DNA of 64,000 nt from assembly GCF_048128805.1 (NCBI RefSeq), contig NC_136008.1, positions 16,161,572 to 16,225,571 of the forward strand, in the 5' to 3' direction. Shown here piece after piece: positions 24,161 to 33,786 of the stretch (position 1 is its first letter; each line of letters begins with the position of its first letter). The position numbers and the translations under genes were made by a program. Under the pieces are notes generated by a model. That model saw only the letters and a list, made by a program, of their open reading frames with translations. It was not told the origin of the DNA and made no database searches. The stretch comes from Centroberyx gerrardi. Lineage: Eukaryota > Chordata > Actinopteri > Beryciformes > Berycidae.

Positions 24161-24693
24161 GTGCAGAAACAGTAATTAAAGACACAACCAAACTTGGCAT
24201 TGCAGCCATCTTGAAAATTACAAAGTAGATCAGTCTGGATATGGTTTTTCCTCCATGGTCAGGAGGACAAAAACGTTCTTTCTTACTGCAGCCACTGAGA
24301 TTATTCCAATTAAGATGTTTACAGATCCCATAGTTAGACAACATCAAAATAGTGAAGAAACATGTATTGTAAGTTCTGTGTCTCAGGCAAGATTCAAACC
24401 CGGGGTGTCACAGCTATATATGTGTCTTACCCAGCTGAGCCACAGGGATGTCCAAGTTTACTTTTGTTCTTAACTGAATAATATGTGTTTATATTCATAA
24501 AACTATGGACATTGGTTAGCATCAAGCCAGATGCTGTGAAATGATCCAGACTTTGAAGTAGATTGTCTTAGTTACTGTGCCGGCAATGCAGAGGACAAGA
24601 ATGTAAACCAACAGCAGAAGGGTTAGAAAACCATGAGATCTGCCAAAAAAGTTGGGTTTTTGGCCAGTAATGGATTCTTTGTTGCCATTTAAC
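24161..24693 (-). pseudogene. Relic of a third SLC6A19-like gene (exons 11 and 12)
   Basis: Two minus-strand blocks resemble the last exons of the neighbouring slc6a19. The exon 11 relic (about 24535-24693) follows an intact acceptor (taccag|GTTAAATG) and reads LNGNKESITGQKPNFF, then loses one base at the conserved Trp (TTTTTTGGCAG against TTCTTCTGGCAG). After a second shift it resumes as a hydrophobic stretch ending KTIYFKVW. The exon 12 relic (about 24161-24257) matches slc6a19 exon 12 along its length (GGAGGAAAA-CCATATCCAG...ATCTA...), with a one-base deletion at a conserved Trp. No exons 1-10 are visible in the 2.2 kb up to the slc6a19 stop; that space holds hAT and Tc1 debris. It also retains no exon 11 donor. 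Confidence 0.8.
24372..24446 (-). repeat. tRNA-derived SINE head fragment
   Basis: On the minus strand it contains GTGGCTCAGCTGGGTAAGAC (A-box-like) and, about 40 bases later, CGGGTTTGAATC (B-box-like). This is the promoter layout of tRNA-derived SINEs. It lies in the former intron between the two SLC6 relic exons. Confidence 0.5.
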
Positions 24694-25039
24694 CTGGTAA
24701 AGGAAGTGAAAACTACTTATAATTATGCTGATTTCCATTTCTGGTCTTTGAGCTGATTACATAGCATTTTCCTCTAATGCAGTTTGATAGTATGGCAGCC
24801 TCCTAAACATGTAGTTAGTAAAATGTAGTTTTGTTGGCTGATGCTTTTCTGATTTAGTAGGGGTTAAATTCCAATTTGGCTGATTAAATTGACTGAATAC
24901 CAGCTTTAGAGACTGACTAAAAAGGTTTTAGGCCTGCGCGTGTGAGTGTGCATGTGCGTGCATGGGTTCTTTCCTTCCTTCCTTCCTTTTTGGCTTTCTT
25001 GCCAGCAAGTTGTCAACTGTACACGCACACAGTGGGATG

Positions 25040-25330
25040 CTCTGAAGCTTTTTTCACTGATCAGTGGCTGGAAGCTAGATTAAATGCAGCAGAGAACATA
25101 AATAATGCACTGAAGGATGCTCTGAATGAATCACTTAGATTATACTTCTACTTTTTGGAGTGGGCTCTGCCAAAGTTCACTAGCCTCAATGAGCATTTTC
25201 AAAGTGAAAAGCTAGTCATCACATTCTTGTGGGAAAAGACGTGTGAAGCGTACAAAGATCTCCTCTTATCTTTTATGAACAGGAGCTAATATTCTACACA
25301 GCAATATCGGCCAGATGAACCCAGCCAACA
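25040..25330 (+). mobile_element. hAT-type transposase coding remnant
   Basis: The plus-strand frame reads residues such as LYFYFLEWALPKFTSLNEHF and EKTCEAYKDLLLSFMNRS. This pattern (leucine-rich helix, LPKF, LN..FQSE, YKDLL) resembles the region before the dimerisation domain of fish hAT transposases. It ends at an early stop and has no start or termini. The identification rests on family resemblance only. Confidence 0.45.
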
Positions 25331-26074
25331 ATTTGAAGGCCCTACCACTGCAATGCAATGTGTGTGGGTCTTATGGTTATAGAGACTACACTTCCTCCTC
25401 CTGTCTTCCTCCTGCTGCCATCATTGACTTATGTTTGTGATGCCAAATGCTTCTAAAAGCTGCCTACCTAGAGATAAAAAAAAAACCAAAAAAACATTTT
25501 GACTCTGATGATCCAATCTCAAGTCCAATGGAGTGTCTCCCACCTGTTACCACAACTGATGGTCATAAGCAAGTTCACCTTAATGCAAAATGTGCCACAA
25601 ATTCTGCACATAGACAATGACTGTAGACAATGACTGTATTCAGGTCATTAATGACAGTAGAGAAAGATGCCACTCATGACCCTGTCTGCCGACTGCAAAG
25701 AAATAGATGTGGATGCATTCTAGTATAACGCTTTCATAATGGAAGATATGGGAGGGGATTCAAACACCTCATGTCAGCATGCATTCTGATAAGTTGACCA
25801 AAGCTGACCAAAACCAAACTTGACCAAGTTTGACCAAGATTAGGCTCATCACAGACACACTTATTGGATTCATACACACACCAGAATGTGTGAAGATTGA
25901 CAGTGGATGCCACAATTTTATGGAGATCAAACATGAGGAGGCAAAAAACAAACGTCACAAGATGGAGAAGTATGGAGAAGTACACCACATGTTTAAAACA
26001 CATTGCACAAATACATGCAGAGTGATTTGTATCCCAACATTTGAAAAAATTGTGAAAATTGATATGTAAATCTA
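25331..26074. other. Intergenic, nothing recognisable
   Basis: Sequence between the hAT remnant and the Tc1 derivative. The 132-codon minus frame at 25734-26132 has no splice context or family resemblance and overlaps the transposon end. Confidence 0.4.
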
Positions 26075-26412
26075 CACTACCAGTCAAAAGTTTGGACACA
26101 CCACAGTTTTCTTTATTTTTACTATTTTTCACATTTTAGAATAATAGTAAAGACATCAAAACTATGACACAAATGGAATTATGCAGTGACCAAAAACGTG
26201 TTAAGATTCTTTAAATTAGCCACCCTTTACCTTGATGGAGAGGCAAAGGCTTTGGAAAGAAATTCATACATACAGTAGGCATCAACTTCACTATTTATAT
26301 TTGTCTAAGAAACAAATTTCAAGCATTTAAGCATAAGCCTTTAGATCAAAATGGCTTTACGGTAATGAAAAACATAGTACATTCAATTAGGTGTGTCCAA
26401 ACTTTTGAGTAT
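26075..26412. mobile_element. Internally deleted Tc1-like transposon
   Basis: The left end contains TCAAAAGTTTGGACACACC (26084-26102), whose exact reverse complement is at 26390-26408. The left inner sequence (fragments such as 'tttatttttactatttttcac' and 'agccaccctttaccttgatg') matches the well-known fish Tc1 family. The whole transposase gene is missing, leaving about 340 bp. Confidence 0.85.
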
Positions 26413-26877
26413 CATGATTTATGTGTATCATGATTTATACATAAACATTAACATTTTAAAAAAATATATTTAAAATATTTTCACATGAATATGTCCGTTT
26501 GGATAGCTTAACCACATTCACTGTCGTATTTGTATTTGTTGTAAATTTAAGAAAATGGTCATGCATGAAGCTGCTTCACTCTTGTCCGGTCCTGTGAGCA
26601 CAGAAGACCAGGCAAATCAATAACAGCAGAGTGATACTAACGCCTAACACCTTCTAGAGCTAGAAAACAAAAACCTGCTTCAAAGTTTTGTAATAGTGTA
26701 GACCTTGATATCAATCATGCTGCACCTCTCTGTAGATACTAAAAGTATGTAAATGACAAAGATGTGTTAACTTCTGCAAAGATTTGGGAACTTTTTCTGA
26801 AGATCATTAGGTGAAGGATTTGCAGGTCTCACTGTACATTTGAGACAGTGTACAGATCTTCTAGATGTGCCTTTTCT

Positions 26878-29800
26878 TCATCTACCACTCTTCTTCATCT
26901 TTAAACATTTATAGACAGCAACTAAAGGTACAGCAATACTGGGTATCCCTGCCAATATAAAGATGACCACATAGATCCATACTGGATATGGCTTTTCCTC
27001 CAATCTAGGGAATTTCTCCTGCAAAGACACAGAGTGAAATAGTACACTTTTAATGACAGACCAATATCCATGATCTCTAAAGAGATTATCTCAAATGAAT
27101 TCATAAACTACCGTACCGATTCAGGATCCCAAGCTTTGTAAACGAGCTTCTCAGAAACTTTAGTGATGAAGTAAAAGACCAAGATGAAAAACATTATGAG
27201 CGGGCTGACTACTCTCCATGACACCTGCCAGAAGAAGTTGGGCTTGTGTCCAATCATGAACGTGATGTCATCATTGAACCTAGGGAGACAATGACACACA
27301 TGAAGTGCATTATCAACACAGTGTGGACAAAATAATGGAGATACCAACAAAGAGGCTTCCCTTAATGAAGATGTTTCTATAATAGTGTGGGATGCTTTTG
27401 ATATTATGGCATAGTTTTTTTCCACCCTTACCCAAAAGGACAAAGTCAATGCTTACAACTATAACATAATGAATCTAAGTGGTCCTATGGGTACTCTCTG
27501 TTTTAAATGGTAGTGAAAACCATTAGTGTTTGAGATGCTGATACAGAAACTCCTATATGTTCAAAATGATTATAATGTATTGTTGATCAATGTGTTGATT
27601 ATTTGAGGGGTTATGTTCCTGGTATGTAGCTAACATTATTATCAGTGGTTTAAACCACTGGGTGATCACTCCTGCATTGTTTATATGGCATCCTATGGCA
27701 TCAATATATTGGCATCCTAGAAGAAGCCCCCCCTCAGGAAAGTGGTTAACATTTGCATAGGCCTCTTAAGAATGATTTAAGGATGATTGATTCAGATCTG
27801 GAAATGCAACCCACAACAGTGCAGAACCACTAGAACTATATATTGTAGGCATGCTGGCATTTCCATTATAATGTGCACATCCTGTATGTGATACATTATG
27901 GTTACAGGGAATCTGTACTAGCATATAGTTCACAACATTATTTTGTATTTCTTCATTACCTGTCTATCCCATATATGTACACAACCGAGACCATCTCACA
28001 GAATGCAACAATCAACAGGGGGATGGATCCTCCATAGATGTCAAAGAGTGAAAGCCAATAGTTTCCTGAGCCTTGGATAAATATCAGCCCCACCAGACAG
28101 CAGAACACACACGTTACACCTGTAAGAGAATGAAAAATAACTCTGATGGCAACAAAGGAAATAGACTGGAAATGCTTTAAGATGGAAAATGAGAGAATAG
28201 ACGTGGAGTTACCAGTGACAGCCTCTTTCGACCATCCCTTAGGGAAGACTTTGAGGTCTTGTAGCGGTACTAAAACTCCCTCAATGTTACCAAACATGGA
28301 TGACAGGCCAAGAGAGAAGAGCATTATGAAGAAGAGGACAGCCCACAGAGGTGAGATGGGCATCTTGGTGATAGCTTCTGTGAAGACAATGAAGGCTAGA
28401 CCAGTTCCTTCAACTCCCTAGGCCAAAACACAGCACAATATTACACCAAAGCATCACCAACATTACTTTAAAGTAAACTTATTTTAATTCAATAAAAAAC
28501 AATAGGAAAGTTGATGTGTTTTGCAGCATAAATTCACATCTTACACAGAACTGACAAAATATTACCTCACTGAGGAAAGTGTTCAAGTCACAGGTTTGCA
28601 GATCCAGCTCCTGAATTACCTCAGGATATGTTTCACTGAAACGTTGAACAACCTGATCGTAGTTGCTGTCAGTGATGTTACCCTCAGGAAGATCAAACGC
28701 ATTCAGTAATGCTAAGATGTTTCTAAAAGCAAAAGTAAGGTAAAAAAAAAAAAAAAAAAAAGAGAAGTGTATCATATTGCTTGTGTTGCTGAAAAAACCT
28801 GGAGGGGCTCTTAGAATGCATAATCAGGCACAAAAGGCATCCTGTACCTGCCAAGACAGCTGTCAAATCGCTCTGTGGCTCTGAAGCCAATGATGGTGTA
28901 AATGACTGTAGCAGCAAAGACAGAGGTGATGCCATTGATGAGAGAGATGATCACTGCATCCTGTTCACAGTTGTTACTGAAGGAAAAAAGTTGTTTTCAT
29001 TTCATCTCAGATATTTATAACATGAAAAGCTAATTGTGTAAGACAATACAGTGTGTACACCTGTAAGCCTAAATGATGTAGGAGTTGAACAAACTACCAG
29101 ACTTACTGCACAGAGTTGTAGCTGGAGAAAGAAATGAGACCGCCAAAAGCCAGAGAGAAGGAATAGAAAACTTGAGCACCTGCATCCAGCCACGTTGATG
29201 GCTTTGCCAACTCTGACAACTAGGAGAATAAGTATTAGTAATTATTGATTAATTGGTAATTGCTGTATGAGATACAGAGTACTTTAATGAAAGATTAGGG
29301 TTAATCTCTCTATGCAGTGGAACCAAAATATCTAGGCATTTGGATCCCAATACCTATGTATTTACTGTATTAATTTAGTACATAGTTAACTGGCAGGTGA
29401 TGCCCAAATGGATAGAAATTTGGTTATTCTAAATGAAATAATAATGAAAGTAAAAAAAAACATTGTAATGATTTTATTATGGCGAATGATTTTATTACAA
29501 TGACATGATCCCATAGCATTGTCTTCCTAGACTGCACATTGCTGAAAAAAACAATATGACTGCTGCAATTAGTAAAGAGAGAAAAATTTGTAATGATATC
29601 TCAAAAACTGAGTGTACAGTTGATCAAAATGTCTAGCTGTAAATGTTCCAATGAATTGACAGTGTTAAATGTTCGACATAGATTGATCTTGGTCTTCATT
29701 AAACTAATGAATAATACCGTCAATACTCTCAAGATGATTGTAAAGCTGTGATGATATTAGAGTTCTTAAACCTTTCAGTCATAGGCTGCAGTATTACTTT

Positions 29801-32661
29801 TCCCTTTAGTTCTTTTGTCCTGAAGAACACTATCACGTGTTTGGCTCAATAGGTAATCTGCCTCTCAAACTGAAGATTGTGGATTGAAATCCAGACCTGT
29901 TGTTTTCAAAGTCATAAACTGCCAAGAACAATAGTCATATTTTCCAATAGAAAGCCACTTGAAAAACTTGAAAATGATTTACCTCACACTTGTTTAAAAG
30001 GAGAAAACTAGAATGTCTGCCTAACAATTACAAGGTCAGTGGTTCAAAGTCCGGTTGTTTGTCCATCATACTTCATGCATAAGCTAAACACATTCAGTCT
30101 CCCACCAGTAACCTGTCTGGGATTGAATAGGTTGTCATGGGACATAATATCTTGAATCTGTATTCAGATTATATGGCATTAGACTTTGGCTACTTGATAC
30201 ATTTTTATCTAAAGATGTTAAATTCATATCATTGAATGTGCTAAACCAAATGTCAGAAATGGCAACTAACCTTTACGTTGTGCTTTTTTCTTCTGCTTCA
30301 TCTTTACACTTGAACCCCTACTATCGTGGTATGTGGCTATATTATCCATTTAAATCTGCCAAAGTCATTCATTTTAGAAAACTATTATTATTACATATTA
30401 AATATACTAACAATTATTAGAAAACTAATAACTGACACTCTGTCTTGCTTTGTGACCCATACATAGGGTTCGCCTGCTCTTGGTGTCAAAATGTATTCTG
30501 AATTTTTTTTCTCTCTTTTTCAAGGTGTGCAGTAGTAGTATGTTTTGTCCCCCCCCCCCCCCCCCACACCTTATAATGTGAAAGTACAATTTGGACATTA
30601 CATGCATTCTGATTGGGTGTTATCAGAGATAAGAGTATTGTGAACTATAAAAGGAAAGAAAAAACATACAACTTACATCTGGAGTGAAGAGAAACTTCAC
30701 TCCATTTAAAGAGCCCTTGAGGGTCAATCCTCTGATCAGAAAAATGGTTAGCACCACATAGGGAAGGGTTGAAGTCACATACACAGCCTTGGGAAAAAAA
30801 AAATTTGTTTAGCTGAATTTAAATGTTCAATATTACTGTTGACACAGTGAGAAAGAATGTGCCGTACCTTCCCAGTGGTCTCAATGCCTCGAATGATGCA
30901 GACATAAAGCACACACCAGGCACAAATGTGACATAACAATATCCGCCACTGTAGCCCACCGTCCTCCTCAATCCCTGGGGTTGTGTTCAGGGTCTCTCTG
31001 TACCAGAAATAATCCACGGGGGAGCTCCTCTCACACTCAGAGACTAGGCCTGACAGAATTTAATAACAGTATGTGTCACTTAGCAGGCATCGTGAGTTAA
31101 ATTCCGATCTGCACAAATACTAGTTATAGTACTACCTGTTAAACTGCCATTCAAGGGACACTGGCTCCACGGCAGAGACTCTTGAAATGAGTTGAAGAAG
31201 TACCACAAAATCCAGGCAATGATAGTGTTGTAGTAGAGACTGATCATGAGAGATACACACATGGATGCAATACCTGCCAATTAATGTTGGAAAAAAAAAG
31301 TGTGTCTTTCAAAGCACTTAAGAACTGGTTATGACAAACTTTCTGGGAAAAAGGTCGCTTACCAATGCCAGTCAAATAAGGATGAATTGTAGACCAGACT
31401 CCCAAACTGCCTTTTCTTAAACGTTGACCAATAGCAAACTCTAGATGGAGAAGCGGGATTCCCTCAAGAACCAGCAGGATCAGAAAGGGTATCATGAATG
31501 CACCTGAAAGCCAAAGAAAGAAGCTGTCCATGACGTCATCATTACACAAACAGTGTATCTCTTTATTTTTTATATGATTCAGTACATCCCATACTATTCA
31601 TGAAATGTAGCCATAAATAGAAAAGCTGAGGACAAATAATTGTGAATAAGGATGTCTGTCGCTATGTTGTTTTTTGTTTGTACTTTGAAACTACAGCACA
31701 GACAAATTTCCCTAAGGGAACAATTAAAGTATGTCTTGTCTTATCTTATCTTATCTTATCTTATTAATAAAAGACATTATATTCGAGGGAAAATACAAGT
31801 GAACTCCACCTTTTAAGATGCACGTGAGCAGAAAAGAAAATCAAAAGCATTGGATGCAGTTAGGTTTATAGTGCAGTCAGCAGGTGTGAAACCTCTTATC
31901 TGAACAGTGGCATTGAACTCTAACGAGGGTATACAGAGAGTATACAGTACTGTAGTTAGGACTGGGGCAGTGGTCTTGTGATGTTGGTCATTAACTAGTT
32001 AACTAGCAGAAGAATGCCCACTATTGTCCAGACTTGATTACCATACCTGGTGATCCAGAAGATCTCCAGACTACGGGCAGTCAGTGGTCAACCAGTTAAT
32101 GACAGTTCGACATTAAATGATCCTGGGGATTGATTTAGAGGCTTTTTGTGAATTTAGTAGGAGTTACTAGATATCATCTAACTACAGAATATGTGTACTC
32201 TATGAGACAAACGTCATAGTCGGAGAACATTGTTGGCCAGAGAACTTTTACTTTTTCCACAAAAATGAAATGATGCAGAATCAAGAACTTAAATGCTAAT
32301 AACCATTTCTTTTTTGTTTTACATAGCTAATGATCCTGCACTCCTCTGACCAATGGTGGGTCTGGAGTGGGTGTGATTCGGTTTGAATTATTATGCTGTG
32401 CTGTGTTAGTGAAGATGCCTGAAAAGGGAATAACTGAAGATGATCATTAAAGCATCACTTGCCTCCTCCATGGCTCTGACACAGATAGGGGAAGCGCCAG
32501 ACGTTTCCCAGCCCCACACAAAAACCCACGCAGGTCAGCATGTACTGGGCCTTGTTGTCCCATTTTGGTCTGTCTCCAGCCTCTTCCTTCTCCAGCTTCT
32601 CCAGCTGCTGATGGGACAGTATCCTGGCCTCCAGGCCCGGATTGGGGAGTTGTAGCTTCAT
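26878..32661 (-). CDS. slc6a19: SLC6A19 (B0AT1) neutral amino acid transporter
   Basis: Apical sodium-coupled transporter for neutral amino acids. In mammals it needs ACE2 (gut) or collectrin (kidney) at the surface. Twelve coding exons: 32463-32661, 31363-31503, 31136-31273, 30868-31049, 30677-30787, 29107-29219, 28848-28976, 28566-28722, 28213-28417, 27960-28119, 27117-27279 and 26878-27018. They are in phase throughout and give 612 aa (human 634). Landmarks: LPNPGLEAR at the N-terminus (5-13), [10 protein letters not shown] (31-40), [10 protein letters not shown] (50-59), [42 protein letters not shown] and [14 protein letters not shown]. The ATG at 32661 is chosen because human B0AT1 starts at the same point before LPNPG. 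Intron 1 uses a GC donor (GGAG|GCAAGT). The C-terminal tail is about 20 residues shorter than human. It lies head-to-head with fhod3. Confidence 0.93.
28742..28761. repeat. Poly-A run in slc6a19 intron 7
   Basis: About 20 A residues on the plus strand (poly-T in the sense of the gene), 20 bases upstream of exon 8 in the transcript direction, so it forms part of that intron's long pyrimidine tract. Confidence 0.85.
29840..30060 (+). repeat. tRNA-like SINE fragments in slc6a19 intron 5
   Basis: Two degenerate tRNA-like segments: 29840-29895 (TTGGCTCAATAGGTAAT ... GGATTGAAATCC) and 30015-30055 (TGTCTGCCTAACA ... GTGGTTCAAAGTCC). A- and B-box spacing fits tRNA-derived SINEs. Neither folds as a functional tRNA by eye. 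Confidence 0.4.
30549..30565. repeat. Poly-C run
   Basis: About 17 consecutive C residues in slc6a19 intron 5, prone to length polymorphism and assembly error. Confidence 0.9.
31640..31765 (+). repeat. Retroposon 3' tail ending in (TCTTA)n
   Basis: Contains 'acaaatttccctaagggaac' and 'aattaaagtatgtcttgtct', followed by about six TCTTA units. The 'aatttccc..a.gg..aa.aaagta' block before a short tandem tail is a common 3' end of fish LINE and SINE insertions. It lies in slc6a19 intron 1. Confidence 0.55.
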
Positions 32662-32986
32662 GATCCGTCGGACACTGTGGTATTGTGTGATACAATGGTG
32701 CACTGTACAGTGGCGGAGTGAATTGCGGTTCACACTCCAGGAGAGCCTACGTGCCGGAAACCTCTGTAATAGATTGACTAAGCTGTGGTGTCAAGGACCA
32801 TCAACACACATGACAATTATTTGTGTCTTATCTGATGGGGAAAGGTCAATGCACAGAAGTTGATGTTCTTGTGAACATGGGAACATTTTTATAGGATTTA
32901 TTGTCTTGTAACTTCTTTCAAAAATCAGCAATAACTTAGTGAGGAGTTTTCACCACACATACAAATGCCAGGATAAGGCTACTTTG

Positions 32987-33037
<51 letters not shown>

Positions 33038-33752
33038 CTCTATCTCTCTATCTATCATCTGTCTGTCTGCTTTATTCCCTGTCTGTCTGTCTGCCTGTCT
33101 GTTTTCCTCTCTCTCTCTCTCTCTCTCTCTCCCTCTGTCTGTCTGCCTGTCTGTTTCTCTCTCTCTCTCTCTCTCCCTCTCCCCCCCTCTATCTGTCTGT
33201 CTGTCTGTCTGTCTGCTTCAACTGCAGAGCGTTTTGCGTGCTTCTCACATTCACCACTGGATGCCGCCATTGCGCCTGTAATACGAGGTCGCTCCGCCGG
33301 CTGAAGTCTGGCTGCCTCGCCACTGACTGGCAGAGTTTCTGCTGGAGGAGGGAGCCGCTTTCCCATCGTTTCCACTGACCAGGCGCCAAGTGTAGCAGCA
33401 GTCCCGTGCGCAGTCTGCCTCAGCACCTTCACCGCCCGCAATGCCCTTGGATACTGCCGCCCCGCTCATCTCAACACAACTCCGATTCTCTGAAGAGTAA
33501 AACAAACATACCTCACAACGAGGTATCCTGGATCTTTACTCTCTGTTTTCATTGCCTTGAATCCTCTGCGCCTGCATGAAGCGAATGGAGAAGGTCCAGG
33601 GATAACAGAGGGTGCAGGACTTGCTACTGCAGAGGAGCTGCCGGTGGGTCGCTGTGGCCCGGCTGCCGGGGGGCTGCGCGTCATATCAAGGGGCTTCGTG
33701 GCGCATCCGCTTTATTTGACAGACATCTGAAATCGTCTTGCATGGATACATC
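32662..33752. promoter_or_regulatory. Shared divergent upstream region of slc6a19 and fhod3
   Basis: The start codons of slc6a19 (minus, 32661) and fhod3 (plus, 33753) are 1,091 bp apart and diverge, so both promoters and 5' UTRs should fall here unless upstream non-coding exons lie elsewhere. The fhod3-proximal half (about 33225-33720) is GC- and CpG-rich, unlike the surroundings, and looks like a CpG-island promoter and 5' UTR. The slc6a19-proximal half is AT-richer; a TTATCT (GATA-type) site and AGGTCA half-site occur near 32827-32850. The microsatellite block separates the halves. Promoter positions are inferred. Confidence 0.5.
32987..33222. repeat. Compound (TATC)n / (TGTC)n / (TC)n microsatellite
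   Basis: About 236 bp of pure pyrimidine-biased tandem repeats: TATC units to about 33056, then alternating TGTC and TC blocks. It lies between the two divergent genes, and the long frames on both strands here are repeat artefacts. Confidence 0.95.
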
Positions 33753-33786
33753 ATGGCTACGCTTGTATGCAGGGTACAGTTCCTAG
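33742..33786 (+). promoter_or_regulatory. Upstream ORF overlapping the fhod3 start codon
   Basis: An ATG 11 bases upstream of, and out of frame with, the fhod3 start opens a 14-codon frame ending at TAG (33784-33786). Its context (T at -3, G at +4) is weaker than the main ATG's (A at -3, G at +4), so leaky scanning is expected. Confidence 0.6.

Noticed and set aside
24372-24446. Possible tRNA gene
   Set aside because: A- and B-box-like words are present, but the stems do not pair. It is better explained as a tRNA-derived SINE.
33055-33505. Minus-strand frames of 66-128 codons upstream of fhod3
   Set aside because: Half of each is TGTC/TC repeat and the other half lies in the GC-rich fhod3 5' region, where stops are rare by composition. 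No splice or homology support.
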